64,000 bases of DNA, taken from NCBI GenBank assembly GCA_963779685.1, contig CAVZZG010000001.1, forward strand, positions 930,001 to 994,000, in the 5' to 3' direction. This DNA comes from CAVZZG01 sp963779685 (GTDB lineage Bacteria > Actinomycetota > Thermoleophilia > Gaiellales > F1-60-MAGs149). The notes under the pieces were generated by a model, which saw only the letters and a list, made by a program, of their open reading frames with translations, was not told the origin of the DNA and did not search any database. Position numbers and translations under genes: made by a program. Shown one piece after another: positions 16,283 through 25,389 of this stretch; the first letter of the stretch is position 1, and every line of letters starts with the position of its first letter.

Positions 16283-17740
16283 ATGACGATGAACACTCGC
16301 AACCGCTGGCTCGCGCTGATGGTCCTGTGCCTTGGGAGCCTGATGATCGTGCTGGACGTGACGATCGTGAACGTCGCCCTGCCGTCGATTCGCGAGGACC
16401 TCGGCTTCTCCGAGGCTTCGCTCGCCTGGGTCGTGAACGCCTACGTGCTCACCTTCGGCGGGTTCCTGCTCCTCGGTGGCCGGCTGGGCGATCTCTACGG
16501 CCACCGCCCGCTGTTCCTGGCGGGCATCACCCTGTTCACGCTGGCCTCGCTCGTGTGCGGACTGTCCGACACCCAGGCCCTGCTCGTCGCCGCGCGCGCC
16601 GTCCAGGGTGTGGGCGGGGCGGTCGCCTCGGCCGTTTCCCTGTCACTGATGATGATGCTCTTCACCGAGCCGGCCGAGCGGGCCAAGGCGATGGGCGTCT
16701 TCGGTTTCGTCGCTGCCGGCGGCGGCAGCATCGGCGTCCTGCTCGGCGGGATCCTCACCGACAGCCTCGACTGGCACTGGATCTTCCTCGTCAACGTGCC
16801 GATCGGTGTGCTCGTGGTCGGGTTGTCGCTGGCCCTGCTGCCCGTGTCGAACCCTTCCACGGGCGGCCGGCTCGACCTGGCCGGCGCCTTCACCGTGACG
16901 GCTGCGCTGATGCTCGCGGTCTACGCCATCGTCAACGGCAACGCCGAGGGCTGGACGTCGTTGCAGACGCTGGGCCTCCTCGCGATCGCCGCCGCGCTGC
17001 TGGTGGCCTTCCTCATCATCGAGTCCCGTGTGCCGTCACCGCTGATGCCGCTCGGGCTCTTCCGGCTGCGCAACGTGGCCACCGCGAACGGCGTCGGAGT
17101 GCTCTGGGCGGCGGCGATGTTCGCCTGGTTCTTCCTCGCCGCCCTGTACCTGCAGCTCGTGCTCGGCTACAGCCCGCTCGAGGTGGGCCTCGCCTTCCTG
17201 CCGTCGAATCTGATCATGGCCGCCTTCTCGATCGGCCTCTCGGCGAAGCTGGTGCTGCGCTTCGGCATCCGGCTGCCGCTCGCCTGCGGTCTGGGCCTCG
17301 CCTCCGTCGGATTGCTCCTGTTCGCCCGCGCGCCGGTGAACGGAAGCTTCGCCGTCGACGTCCTGCCCAGCATGGTCCTGCTCGGCTTCGGCGCAGGCAT
17401 GGCGCTCAATCCGTTGCTGCTCGCCGCCATGAACGACGTCGAGCCGAACCTGGCAGGACTCGCTTCCGGCGTCGTCAACACCGCGTTCATGATGGGCGGG
17501 GCGCTCGGCCTGGCCGTGCTCGCGAGCCTCGCCGCCTCGCGCACGGGAACCCTGATCGCCGATGGCGAGAGCCATCTCGATGCGCTGGTCGCCGGCTACC
17601 ACGTCGCTTTCCTGGTCGGCGCCGTGTTCGCCGGGACCGGGGCCACGCTCAGCGCGGCGCTGCTGCGCGTCCGGCTGCAGACGACCGGCGAGCACGGCGA
17701 AGCGCACGCGACGGCGACCGCCGCCGAAGCGACCAGCTGA
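16283..17740 (+). CDS. DHA2-type (EmrB/QacA-like, 14-TM) MFS drug exporter
   Basis: 485 aa, about 14 membrane helices. Motifs: LDVTIVNVALPSI in TM1 (motif D1 of the DHA2 family), GGRLGDLYGHRPLF (motif A), ARAVQGVGGAVASAV (motif B) and GGSIGVLLGGILTD (motif C, antiporter). Start ATG with AGGAG 7 nt upstream. Probably exports hydrophobic drugs or metabolites by proton antiport; placed after the SigG-type sigma gene in the same direction. Confidence 0.9.
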   Translation: MTMNTRNRWLALMVLCLGSLMIVLDVTIVNVALPSIREDLGFSEASLAWVVNAYVLTFGGFLLLGGRLGDLYGHRPLFLAGITLFTLASLVCGLSDTQALLVAARAVQGVGGAVASAVSLSLMMMLFTEPAERAKAMGVFGFVAAGGGSIGVLLGGILTDSLDWHWIFLVNVPIGVLVVGLSLALLPVSNPSTGGRLDLAGAFTVTAALMLAVYAIVNGNAEGWTSLQTLGLLAIAAALLVAFLIIESRVPSPLMPLGLFRLRNVATANGVGVLWAAAMFAWFFLAALYLQLVLGYSPLEVGLAFLPSNLIMAAFSIGLSAKLVLRFGIRLPLACGLGLASVGLLLFARAPVNGSFAVDVLPSMVLLGFGAGMALNPLLLAAMNDVEPNLAGLASGVVNTAFMMGGALGLAVLASLAASRTGTLIADGESHLDALVAGYHVAFLVGAVFAGTGATLSAALLRVRLQTTGEHGEAHATATAAEATS

Positions 17741-17842
17741 CGCGGCGGGGTTTCCCGTACTCCGGTTCGGCGTGCCCGCCGATTGCGAGCGGCCGCATCG
17801 GCGCGAACCTGTGTGGGCCTCACCCGAATCGGAGGAACCGCC

Positions 17843-18385
17843 ATGCATGCCCTGATCCTCTACGAATCCATGTTCGGCAACACCCGCGCCATCGCGGACG
17901 CCATCGCCGACGGGTTGCGCGACGCCGGGTCGGCCGAGGTCGTCGTGCTCGCGGCCCCCGAGGTGTCTCCGGATGAGGTCGAGGGCGCTGCGCTGCTCGT
18001 CGTCGGAGGCCCGACGCACGTGCACGGCATGGCCTCGGCCCGGTCGCTCAAGGCCGCGCAGGCCGACGCCGTCAAGCACGACCGGCCGGAGCCCGCACGT
18101 ACCGAGCCGGTGATGCGCGACTGGTTCGAGACCATCGTTCCCGGCGGCGGCCGCCGCGCGGCCGCGTTCGACACCCGCATCGGCAAGCCGAAGCTCATCA
18201 CCGGGTCGGCTGCGCACGGTGTCGCCGATCGGCTGCGGCGCCATGGCTACGACGTCGTGGCGGAGGACAGCTTCATCGTCGACGGCACGGCCGGCCCGCT
18301 CCACGAGGGCGAGCTCGAGCGCGCCCGGGCGTGGGGCAGCTCCCTGGCGAGACAGGTCGAGGTCGCGGCGGCCCTGCCGGAATAG
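17843..18385 (+). CDS. Flavodoxin-family protein
   Basis: 180 aa. The FMN-binding loop is YESMFGNTRAIADAI (flavodoxin T-x-T-G-x-T analogue S-M-F-G-N-T), followed by LLVVGGPTHVHGM and later FDTRIGKPKLITGSAAHG. The segment pattern matches flavodoxin-like proteins near oxidative-stress or transport genes. ATG at 17843 has GGAGG 7 nt upstream; the in-frame ATG 60 nt earlier lacks one. Electron carrier in the cytoplasm; partner unknown. Confidence 0.85.
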   Translation: MHALILYESMFGNTRAIADAIADGLRDAGSAEVVVLAAPEVSPDEVEGAALLVVGGPTHVHGMASARSLKAAQADAVKHDRPEPARTEPVMRDWFETIVPGGGRRAAAFDTRIGKPKLITGSAAHGVADRLRRHGYDVVAEDSFIVDGTAGPLHEGELERARAWGSSLARQVEVAAALPE

Positions 18386-18392
18386 TCCCGCC

Positions 18393-19556
18393 CTACGGGC
18401 GCGGCAGAGGCCCGCCCGCGAGCGCGATCACCACGCCGATCGCGCCCGCCAGCAGGAGCGTCGGCACGACGCCGCGGCGCGCGACGAGGAGCAGCGCTGC
18501 GGCACCGGCGAGGACCCCGAACTGCCACCGCTCCGCGAGCGCCGCCGCGAGCGGGATCATCGACCCGAAGATGGCTCCGATCGCTGCGGGCCCGGCGCCG
18601 TCCAGGAACGCGCGGGCCCGCCGGTCGCCCCGGATGGCGTCGAACCGCCCGCCACCGACCAGCACGAACGCGAACGAGGGCGCGAAGGCCACGGCGCTCG
18701 CCAGGACACCGCCGCCGACGCCCGCGGCCGCGAAGCCCACCGCGGCGACCGTCTGCGTGACCGGGCCGGGCGTCACCTGACCCAGCGCGACGGCGTTGAG
18801 GAACTGGCCGTCGGTCATCCAGTGGTAGCGGTGCACCGCGTCGGCCTGCATCATCGGGACGATGACGAACCCGCCGCCATAGGACAGCGCGCCGACCTTG
18901 ACTGCGACCCACGTCAGCGAGGCGAGACCGCCCGTCGAGAGAGCAGCGGCAGTGAACGGCAGCCCGATGACGCCGGCTCCGCCCGGCGTGCGGGCGACCA
19001 GGCGCCGCGCCGTCAACTCGATGCCGCCGCAGGCCACCAGCACCACCACGAGCCACGGCCCCACCGTGGCGGCCGCGAGGCCACCGGCAAGGACGTAGCC
19101 GACCCAGCGCGTGGGGCTCGCACCCCGTGCGCGCCGCCAGCTGGGCCCGACGAGCGACCAGCCAGCGTGCACGGCCACTGCCGCGACGGCCGCGCCGGCC
19201 CCCGCTCCGGCACCCTCGACCCAGAGGGGTGGCGAGGCGGTCAGGAACAGCTGCGCGAGCGCGAGCATCGCGATCAGTCCCGGGACGATGAATGCGAGTC
19301 CGCCGGCCAGGGCCCCGAGCCGGCCACCGACCCGCCACGCGCAGTAGATCGCGAGCTGCGTCGATGCCGGCCCCGGGAGGAGGTTGCAGGCCGCGATCGC
19401 GTCCTCGAACTCGGCCGGCGCCATCCAGCCGCGCCGCACCACGCAGAGCCGGCGGAGGAGCTCGATGTGTGCCGGCGGGCCGCCGAAACCGGTGCATCCG
19501 ATCCTGCCCCACTCGCCCGCGATCGCGCGCAGGCCCGGCGGCTGCCGGTCGTCCAC
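18393..19556 (-). CDS. chrA: Chromate transporter, two-domain ChrA
   Basis: 387 aa, long-chain CHR type with two homologous membrane domains. The N-terminal copy has GCTGFGGPPAHIELLRR and CNLLPGPASTQLAIY; the C-terminal copy has KVGALSYGGGFVIVPMM and ALGQVTPGPVTQT, both matching the repeated CHR motifs. Exports chromate or a related oxyanion by proton antiport. Start is a GTG at 19556, one base after the TGA of the decarboxylase gene, so translation is probably coupled. Converges on the flavodoxin gene. Confidence 0.9.
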   Translation of the reverse strand: MDDRQPPGLRAIAGEWGRIGCTGFGGPPAHIELLRRLCVVRRGWMAPAEFEDAIAACNLLPGPASTQLAIYCAWRVGGRLGALAGGLAFIVPGLIAMLALAQLFLTASPPLWVEGAGAGAGAAVAAVAVHAGWSLVGPSWRRARGASPTRWVGYVLAGGLAAATVGPWLVVVLVACGGIELTARRLVARTPGGAGVIGLPFTAAALSTGGLASLTWVAVKVGALSYGGGFVIVPMMQADAVHRYHWMTDGQFLNAVALGQVTPGPVTQTVAAVGFAAAGVGGGVLASAVAFAPSFAFVLVGGGRFDAIRGDRRARAFLDGAGPAAIGAIFGSMIPLAAALAERWQFGVLAGAAALLLVARRGVVPTLLLAGAIGVVIALAGGPLPRP

Positions 19557-19557
19557 G

Positions 19558-20952
19558 TCAGCTGCCGCGGATGGCGTCCGCGCGCGCCCGGACGATCGCC
19601 TCTCCGGTGGCGTCGATGTCGGCGTCGCCGGTCGACCAGTTCGAGATGGCGACGCGCAGCAGCCGCTCGCCATGCCAGGTGGTAGCGCCGAGCCAGCAGG
19701 TGCCGTCGCGCTGGACGCGGCGCTCGACCTCGGCGGTCAGATCGCCGTCGCCGACGCGGACGAGCACCTGGTTGAGGACGACGTCGTTGGCGATCGTGAT
19801 GCCGTCGTGCGAGGCGAGTGCGCCGGCCAGCCGGCGTGCGTGCCCGCAGCACTGGTCGACGAGCCGGGCGGTGCCCGCTCTGCCGAGTGCGCGGAGCGCC
19901 GCCCAGGTCGCGAACCCGCGGGCACGGCGCGACGACTCGGCCGCGAAGTCACCGCCGCCGAACTCCCGGCCGGCGACCTGGCCCGTGAGGTAGTCCGCCG
20001 TGTAGGCCATGGCGGTGGCGTGCACGTCGGGGCTGCGGCAGAACGCGTAGCCCGAGTCGTACGGGACGTTCAGCCACTTGTGCCCGTCGCAGGCCCAGGA
20101 GTCGGCCAGCTCGACGCCGTCGGTGAGGTGGCGCGTGCCGGGACTCGCGCCGGCCCACAACCCGAACGCGCCGTCGACGTGGAGCCACGCTCCGGCTGCC
20201 CGGGCCGCCGCGGCGATCGCCCGCAGATCGTCGAACGCGCCCGTGTTGACGTTCCCGGCCTGGGCGCAGACGATCGCCGGTCCGGCCGGTGCCGACGCCA
20301 GGACACCTGCCAGCGCACCCGCGTCCATGGCCCCATTGGCGGTCGCGGGGACGACCTCGATGGCGCGTTCGCCGAGACCGAGCAGGCGTGCGGCCCGGTC
20401 GATCGTCCCGTGACGCTCGGCGCCGACGACGAGCCTGACCGGCGGCGCCTCGCGCAGGCCGTCGCGGCCGACGTCCCAGCCGTGGTCCGACAGCACCTGC
20501 CAGCGGGCGGTAGTCAGCCCGACCGTGTTCGCCGCCTGGCCGCCCGTCGTGAAGCCGACGGATGCCGTCGCCGGAATGCCGAGCAGCTGCTTCAACCACG
20601 CCCCGGCGACGTCCTCGAAGGCCATCGCCGCCGGCGACAGCGCCTCGTTGAACGCGTTCTGATCCCATCCCACCGCGAGCACGTCCGCCACCACCGACGC
20701 ATCCACCGAACCGCCGACCACGAAGCCGAAGTAGCGTGGGCCGGCAGATGCGATGAGCCCGGGCGTCGCCGCCGCGACGAGTTCGGCGATCACCGTGTCG
20801 AGTCCGGCACCCTCCATCGAGAGCTCCTGATCCAGGGCCGCACGGACCTCCGCGCGGGTCTCCGCGGCACCGACGCGCGCGGTCGCAAGGCCCTGTCGGT
20901 AGTCGGCGACGAGGTCGGCGGCGCCGTGAAGCGCCTGGCGGAGATCCGTCAC
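19558..20952 (-). CDS. PLP-dependent group II amino-acid decarboxylase-like protein
   Basis: 464 aa, fold-type I. Segments: GFVVGGSVDASVVADVL, TTGGQAANTVGL, LHVDGAFGLWA (PLP-pairing Asp) and SWACDGHKWLNVPYDSG with the Schiff-base Lys in DGHKW. Closest to the aromatic-L-amino-acid/tyrosine decarboxylase family, though several of these act as aldehyde synthases or cysteine/glutamate decarboxylases. GTG at 20952 is chosen; it overlaps the stop of an 11-codon leader ORF. The chromate transporter follows after one base. Confidence 0.85.
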   Translation of the reverse strand: MTDLRQALHGAADLVADYRQGLATARVGAAETRAEVRAALDQELSMEGAGLDTVIAELVAAATPGLIASAGPRYFGFVVGGSVDASVVADVLAVGWDQNAFNEALSPAAMAFEDVAGAWLKQLLGIPATASVGFTTGGQAANTVGLTTARWQVLSDHGWDVGRDGLREAPPVRLVVGAERHGTIDRAARLLGLGERAIEVVPATANGAMDAGALAGVLASAPAGPAIVCAQAGNVNTGAFDDLRAIAAAARAAGAWLHVDGAFGLWAGASPGTRHLTDGVELADSWACDGHKWLNVPYDSGYAFCRSPDVHATAMAYTADYLTGQVAGREFGGGDFAAESSRRARGFATWAALRALGRAGTARLVDQCCGHARRLAGALASHDGITIANDVVLNQVLVRVGDGDLTAEVERRVQRDGTCWLGATTWHGERLLRVAISNWSTGDADIDATGEAIVRARADAIRGS

Positions 20953-20984
20953 GTTCGCCGCTCGGTGTCGCGCGCTCGTTCCAT
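20949..20984 (-). CDS. Leaderless 11-residue leader ORF overlapping the decarboxylase start
   Basis: ATG at 20984 lies 6 nt after TAGGTT (20991-20996), the window's leaderless -10 pattern, and encodes MERARDTERRT. Its TGA overlaps the GTG start of the decarboxylase gene (GTGA), so ribosomes terminating here could reinitiate. Seen directly in sequence; that it is translated or regulatory is inference. It is Arg-rich (4 of 11). Confidence 0.4.
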   Translation of the reverse strand: MERARDTERRT

Positions 20985-20990
20985 GTCGCG

Positions 20991-20996
20991 AACCTA
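20991..20996 (-). promoter_or_regulatory. -10 element TAGGTT for the decarboxylase/chrA transcript
   Basis: TAGGTT on the minus strand, 6 nt before the ATG of the leader ORF at 20984. Confidence 0.45.
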
Positions 20997-21021
20997 TCAC
21001 AGAGCGGGACGAGGCTCGCGG

Positions 21022-22041
21022 TTAGGCCGTCTCGCGCGCTCGGGTCATGTCCGCGGCGATGCCGATGATGGCGTCCTCCTGGCCGACGACGACCTTCCGC
21101 CGGCCCAGCTCGACGATGATCTCGCGCGGGTCGAGGCCGAAGCGCTCGCCGGCCCGCACGGCGTGCAGCAGGTAGCTGGCCGGGACGGCCGCGAAGCCCA
21201 TCGTCGCGGTCAGGCGGTCGATAGCCAGCGGTCGTTGCATGACCTCGCCCCGCACCACGGCGTCGGCGACGTCCTGGAGCGCCCAGAGGTCGAGTCCCGT
21301 TGCGATGCCCATCCGCTCGAGGACGGCGACGAGGGCCTCGGTCTGGCAGTTGCCGGCACCGGCGCCGAGCCCCGCCAGGGACGTGTCGACGAAGGTCGCG
21401 CCCTCCTCGATGGCCGCTGCCGAGTTCGCCACGGCGAGCGACAGGTTGTTGTGCTCGTGCATCCCCACCGCGACGTCCGGCGGCAGCGCCTCGCGCAGCG
21501 CGGCGACCCGGCGCCGGACGTCGTCGGTCAGGAATGCGCCGGCCGAGTCGACGATGAAGACCGCCTGGCTGCCGGCATCGGCGACGATCTTCGCCTGCTC
21601 CACGAGGCCGGTCGGATCGAGCAGGTGGGCGGTGTTGAGATGGCTGTGGGCGAGCATGCCGAGATCGCGCGCCAGCCCGAGGTGCTGGATGCCGATGTCG
21701 GCCTCGGTGCAGACGGTCGAGACGCGCGCCACCGACGCGCCCGCGTCTCGTGCCTCCTCGAGATCGCGCCGGGTGCCGATGCCCGGCAGGATGGCGACGG
21801 CGATCCGCGCCTGCCGGACGACGCCCGCAGCGGCGGCCAGCAGCTCGGCGTCGGAGTGCGCCGGGTGCCCGTACTGGATGGAGGTCGCTCCGAGGCCGTC
21901 GCCGTGCCCGACGGCGACCGCCCACACCCCGGCGCGGTCGAGCGCGCTCGCGATCGTCGTCACCTGATCGACCCGGAACTGGTGCGCGATCGCGTGGGAG
22001 CCGTCACGCAGCGTCGTGTCGACGATCCTCACCGTGCTCAC
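21022..22041 (-). CDS. mhpE: 4-hydroxy-2-oxovalerate aldolase
   Basis: 339 aa, HMGL-like TIM barrel. RIVDTTLRDGSHA provides the catalytic Arg and metal Asp; LNTAHLLDP, IVDSAGAF, VGMHEHNNLSLAVANS (metal His pair) and the GAGAGNCQTEALVA loop match DmpG/MhpE/BphI aldolases. Cleaves 4-hydroxy-2-oxo acids to pyruvate plus an aldehyde, normally channelled to the partner dehydrogenase encoded just upstream. GTG start overlaps that gene's stop (GTGA). The decarboxylase gene beyond it has its own promoter. Confidence 0.93.
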   Translation of the reverse strand: MSTVRIVDTTLRDGSHAIAHQFRVDQVTTIASALDRAGVWAVAVGHGDGLGATSIQYGHPAHSDAELLAAAAGVVRQARIAVAILPGIGTRRDLEEARDAGASVARVSTVCTEADIGIQHLGLARDLGMLAHSHLNTAHLLDPTGLVEQAKIVADAGSQAVFIVDSAGAFLTDDVRRRVAALREALPPDVAVGMHEHNNLSLAVANSAAAIEEGATFVDTSLAGLGAGAGNCQTEALVAVLERMGIATGLDLWALQDVADAVVRGEVMQRPLAIDRLTATMGFAAVPASYLLHAVRAGERFGLDPREIIVELGRRKVVVGQEDAIIGIAADMTRARETA

Positions 22042-22901
22042 GCCGCCGCCTCCGCGTACAGCTCGGCGACCCGCACCGCGGCCGCGGTCATGATGTCGAG
22101 GTTGCCCGAGAAGGCCGGCAGATGATCGCCGGCGCCCTCGACCTCGACGATCACGGTCACCATGCCGGGCGAGAAGATCGGGTCGGTCGCGAGACGGTAG
22201 CCGGGCACGTAGGCGGCGACCGCCGCCGCCGCCGCCGCTATCGCCGCGACGATCGCGTCGCCGTCGCCGTCGGAGAACCGGGCGTAGACCGTGTTGCGCA
22301 TCACGACCGGCGGGTCGGCGGGGTTGAGGATGATGATCGCCTTGGCCACGCCCGCGCCTCCGATCGACTCGACGGCCCGCGCGGTCGCGGTCGTGAACTC
22401 GTCGATGTTCTGGCGGGTGCCCGGCCCGGCCGACCGTGAGGCGATCGTCGAGATGGTCTCGGCGTACGTCACGGTCGCCACCCCGGCGATGGCGGCGACG
22501 ATCGGGACGGTCGCCTGGGCGCCGCAGGTGACGAGGCTCACCTCGGTGGCATCGCCGTGGCCGGCCAGGTTGACCGGCGGCACGATCGCGACGCCCAGCG
22601 AGGCGGGCGTCAGGTCGACGCTCCGGATGCCGCGTGCGGCGAGCACCTGCGCGTGCCCTGCGTGTGCGGCGGCGGAGGTGGCGTCGAACACGAGATCGAT
22701 CGGGCCGGCGCGGGCGAGCAGGTCGGCCAGCCCCTGGTCGGTGACTGCGTGGCCGCGGGCCCTCGCCGCCCGGAGGCCGTCCGAGCCGGCGTCGATGCCG
22801 GCCATGCCGGCAAGCTCCAGCAGCGGGCTGCGCTCGACCTTCATCATCAGGTCGGTGCCGATGTTGCCGGTGCCGACGATGGCGACGCGCAGTGCGCTCA
22901 T
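22038..22901 (-). CDS. mhpF: Acetaldehyde dehydrogenase (acylating)
   Basis: 287 aa. Rossmann GTGNIGTDLMMK, then VTCGAQATVPIVAAI with the catalytic Cys in TCGAQAT, and GPGTRQNIDEFT plus a C-terminal GNLDIMTAAA, all characteristic of DmpF/MhpF/BphJ. Converts the aldehyde released by the aldolase to acyl-CoA using NAD and CoA. ATG at 22901 overlaps the upstream flavoenzyme stop (ATGA). Forms the usual aldolase-dehydrogenase channelling pair with the next gene. Confidence 0.93.
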   Translation of the reverse strand: MSALRVAIVGTGNIGTDLMMKVERSPLLELAGMAGIDAGSDGLRAARARGHAVTDQGLADLLARAGPIDLVFDATSAAAHAGHAQVLAARGIRSVDLTPASLGVAIVPPVNLAGHGDATEVSLVTCGAQATVPIVAAIAGVATVTYAETISTIASRSAGPGTRQNIDEFTTATARAVESIGGAGVAKAIIILNPADPPVVMRNTVYARFSDGDGDAIVAAIAAAAAAVAAYVPGYRLATDPIFSPGMVTVIVEVEGAGDHLPAFSGNLDIMTAAAVRVAELYAEAAA

Positions 22902-24184
22902 GCGCTCGTGGTCGGCCGCCGGCTGCGGGGGTTCGGCAGTCGCGGGAAACGGTCGAGCCGGAACGGCTCGAGCACCTCGGGCCGGCGGCCGGTGGTGATC
23001 AGCTCGGCCATGGCGCGGCCCGCGGTAGGAGCGAGCGTCACGCCCTGCATCGAGTAGCCGGTGGCGATGTAGACGTTCTCGAGCGCGCCTGCGCGGTCGA
23101 GAACGGGCAGCCCGTCCGCCGTGATCGGCCGCATGCCGGCCCACCGCGACTCGATGTCGGGCGATGCCCACGGCGCGAACGAGCGCTTCGCGCCGGCCAC
23201 GATGCCGTCGATCCGGGCCTGGTCGAGGCGGTTGTTGATGCCGCTGAACTCCATCGTGCCGCCGATCCGCATGCGGTCGCCGAGCGGGGTGCAGCCGACG
23301 TGCACGTCGCCGAGCAGGATCGCGTGGGACGGCATCACCCCGGGCTGGACGAAGAAGCTGTAGCCCTTCCCGGGCTCCATCGGCAGCGAGATCCCGATCG
23401 AGCGGGCGAGCGGGGTCGTCCAGGCTCCCGCTGCCAGGACGACCGCGCCGGGCTCCAGATCACCCGCGGCGGTGCGGACACCGGTCAGCCGCGGACCCTC
23501 CTTGACGAGCTCGACGACCTCGGCGCCCTCCATGATCTCGACGCCATCGCGGCGGAGGGCGGCGGCGAGCCCCGCCGTGAACGAGTCGGGCCGAACGTGC
23601 CAGTGCTGCTCGACGAGGAAGCCGGCGACCACGGCCTCCGACAGGGCCGGCTCCAGTTCGTGCAACTCGTCCCCCTCGACGATGCCGTCGGGCAGATCGA
23701 AGCCGAACTCGCGCATGGGCGCGAGTTTCGTCAGCTCGGCGCGGGCGGTCCCGGCACTGCCGGAGGCGAACAGCATGCCCTGCTGGTACAGCTCGAACTC
23801 GACCCCGTCGGCGCGCATCTGCTCGACCAACTCGAACACGTCGTGGCCGAGCCGGGCGATGGCGGCGGTACCGTGCGCGTGGTCGTGCTCGTTGCAGTAG
23901 CTGCGGAACCGCACCAGCCACGGCGACAGCCGGTGCAGCTCGCCGGGTTTGAAGTAGAGGGCCGACCGGCGGTCGAGGAGCGCGCGCATACCGTAGAGCG
24001 TCAGGCCCGGCTCCGGCAACGGGCCGGCCTGTGCGGGGCACAGCCAGCCGCCGTTGGCGAACGACGCGCCGGAGCCGACACGGTTGCTCTCGACGACGGT
24101 CACCTCGTGACCCTGCTTGCGCAGGTAGTAGGCGCAGCAGAGACCGGCCACGCCGCCGCCGACGACGACGGTGGCGCCCGTCAT
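22898..24184 (-). CDS. FAD-dependent D-amino-acid dehydrogenase-like oxidoreductase (DadA type)
   Basis: 428 aa. N-terminal dinucleotide fold VVVGGGVAGLCCAYYLRKQG, the GGWLCPAQAGPLPEPG segment seen in DadA, RPDSFTAGLAAALRRDGVE, and the C-terminal GLPVLDRAG / YIATGYSMQGVTLAPTAG FAD signature. Oxidatively deaminates a D-amino acid (or glycine-type amine) to a 2-oxo acid and ammonia. Overlaps both neighbours by 4 nt. In this operon it would supply the 2-oxo acid cleaved by the aldolase. Confidence 0.88.
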   Translation of the reverse strand: MTGATVVVGGGVAGLCCAYYLRKQGHEVTVVESNRVGSGASFANGGWLCPAQAGPLPEPGLTLYGMRALLDRRSALYFKPGELHRLSPWLVRFRSYCNEHDHAHGTAAIARLGHDVFELVEQMRADGVEFELYQQGMLFASGSAGTARAELTKLAPMREFGFDLPDGIVEGDELHELEPALSEAVVAGFLVEQHWHVRPDSFTAGLAAALRRDGVEIMEGAEVVELVKEGPRLTGVRTAAGDLEPGAVVLAAGAWTTPLARSIGISLPMEPGKGYSFFVQPGVMPSHAILLGDVHVGCTPLGDRMRIGGTMEFSGINNRLDQARIDGIVAGAKRSFAPWASPDIESRWAGMRPITADGLPVLDRAGALENVYIATGYSMQGVTLAPTAGRAMAELITTGRRPEVLEPFRLDRFPRLPNPRSRRPTTSA

Positions 24185-25350
24185 CCCGACCCCCTTCCGA
24201 AAGCCGGCCCGACGCCGGCGGTGGCGCTGCCGTAGCGGCCGAGGATCGGCCAGATGTCGACCACGGTGTCGCCCTCGACCACGTGGTACACGTCGTAGAA
24301 GTTGACGGTCGTGGGTGCGTAGCCTGGCATCAGCTCGACCCGGTCGCCCACCGCCAGCGTGGACCCCGGCGCCAGCTTCACCCCGGTGTGCTCCTCGTGG
24401 ATGAAGTGCTCGCCATGCTCGAAGCGGATCTCGGCCGCCCCGCCGACGACCTCCGGCAGCGTGCGGTCGATGCCGATCGACTTGCGGCCGCAGTCCAGCA
24501 CGGCCGTGTCCCCTGACCGCGAGATGACCGTGGCAAGCACCGTCAGCGCCACGTCGAAGCCGGCGACGAGGTTCCGGTGGAACGCGTCGGTGAAGATGTA
24601 CGAGCCGGCGTGGATCTCGGTGATGCGCGGGTTCGCACCGGTGATGTCCCAGGTGCCGAGGCCGCCGGCAGCCACGATTCCGGTGGTGAGGCCCCGCCGC
24701 GCGAACTCGTCGGCGTAGCCGAGCAGGACCTCGTTGGCGGCCTGCGCCTTGGTGACGCGGAGGCTTCGATCCGGCTCCAGCATGCAGTGCCCCTCGTAGC
24801 CGAGCAGCCCCTCGAGGCGCAGCCCCGGGCTTCGCTCGACGAGGTCGGCCAGTTCGAGGGCATCGGGGACCGAGCGGACGCCCGAGCGGTGCAGGCCGAC
24901 GTCGACCTCGATCACGACGCCGATCTCGCTGCCGGCGGCGCCGGCCGCCTGCGACAACGCGGTCGCGCTCGTGGGGGCCTCGACGGCGACCATGACCCGC
25001 CCGATGCCGGCCAGGCGGGCCATCTCGGCGGCCTTGGCCTGGCCGACGGCCTGGTTCGCGACCAGGATGTCGGACAGGCCGGCGTCGATCATCGCGCTGG
25101 CCTCCCAGACCGTGGCGGTCGTGAGGCCGATCGCGCCCGCATCGAGCTGCATCCTGCCGAGGATCGGGCTCTTGTGGATCTTCGCGTGGGGGCGCAGGGC
25201 GGCAGGCAGCTGCGACATGCGCCGGGCCATCTCGTCGAGGTTGCCGCGGACACGGGCCAGGTCGAGGATCAGGGCCGGCGTCGACGGGGCATCGCGCGGC
25301 GACCCGATCAGCCGGCGGGGAATCTCCAGCATCCGGTCCATGTCGCTCAA
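24181..25350 (-). CDS. D-threonine aldolase / D-serine dehydratase-like PLP protein (DSD1 family)
   Basis: 389 aa. Alanine-racemase-like TIM barrel with the PLP Lys in RPHAKIHKSP, VVIEVDVGLHRSG, YEGHCML and an AGGLGTWDITG phosphate-binding loop, then a C-terminal beta domain whose HxxxxxxxxC metal pair of D-serine dehydratase is not obvious. May be aldolase, dehydratase or epimerase for a 3-hydroxy amino acid. The TTG at 25350 has GGAG 7 nt upstream; an ATG at 25341 is the alternative. Overlaps the flavoenzyme gene by 4 nt. Confidence 0.82.
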   Translation of the reverse strand: MSDMDRMLEIPRRLIGSPRDAPSTPALILDLARVRGNLDEMARRMSQLPAALRPHAKIHKSPILGRMQLDAGAIGLTTATVWEASAMIDAGLSDILVANQAVGQAKAAEMARLAGIGRVMVAVEAPTSATALSQAAGAAGSEIGVVIEVDVGLHRSGVRSVPDALELADLVERSPGLRLEGLLGYEGHCMLEPDRSLRVTKAQAANEVLLGYADEFARRGLTTGIVAAGGLGTWDITGANPRITEIHAGSYIFTDAFHRNLVAGFDVALTVLATVISRSGDTAVLDCGRKSIGIDRTLPEVVGGAAEIRFEHGEHFIHEEHTGVKLAPGSTLAVGDRVELMPGYAPTTVNFYDVYHVVEGDTVVDIWPILGRYGSATAGVGPAFGRGSG

Positions 25351-25389
25351 CGCATCACTCCGTCCGTGTCTTCGCTCGTGCCGGCGCCA

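Noticed and set aside
18389..18401. CGCCC-TAC-GGGCG hairpin between the flavodoxin and chrA genes as a terminator
   Set aside because: Only five pairs and no T-tract; too weak to call.
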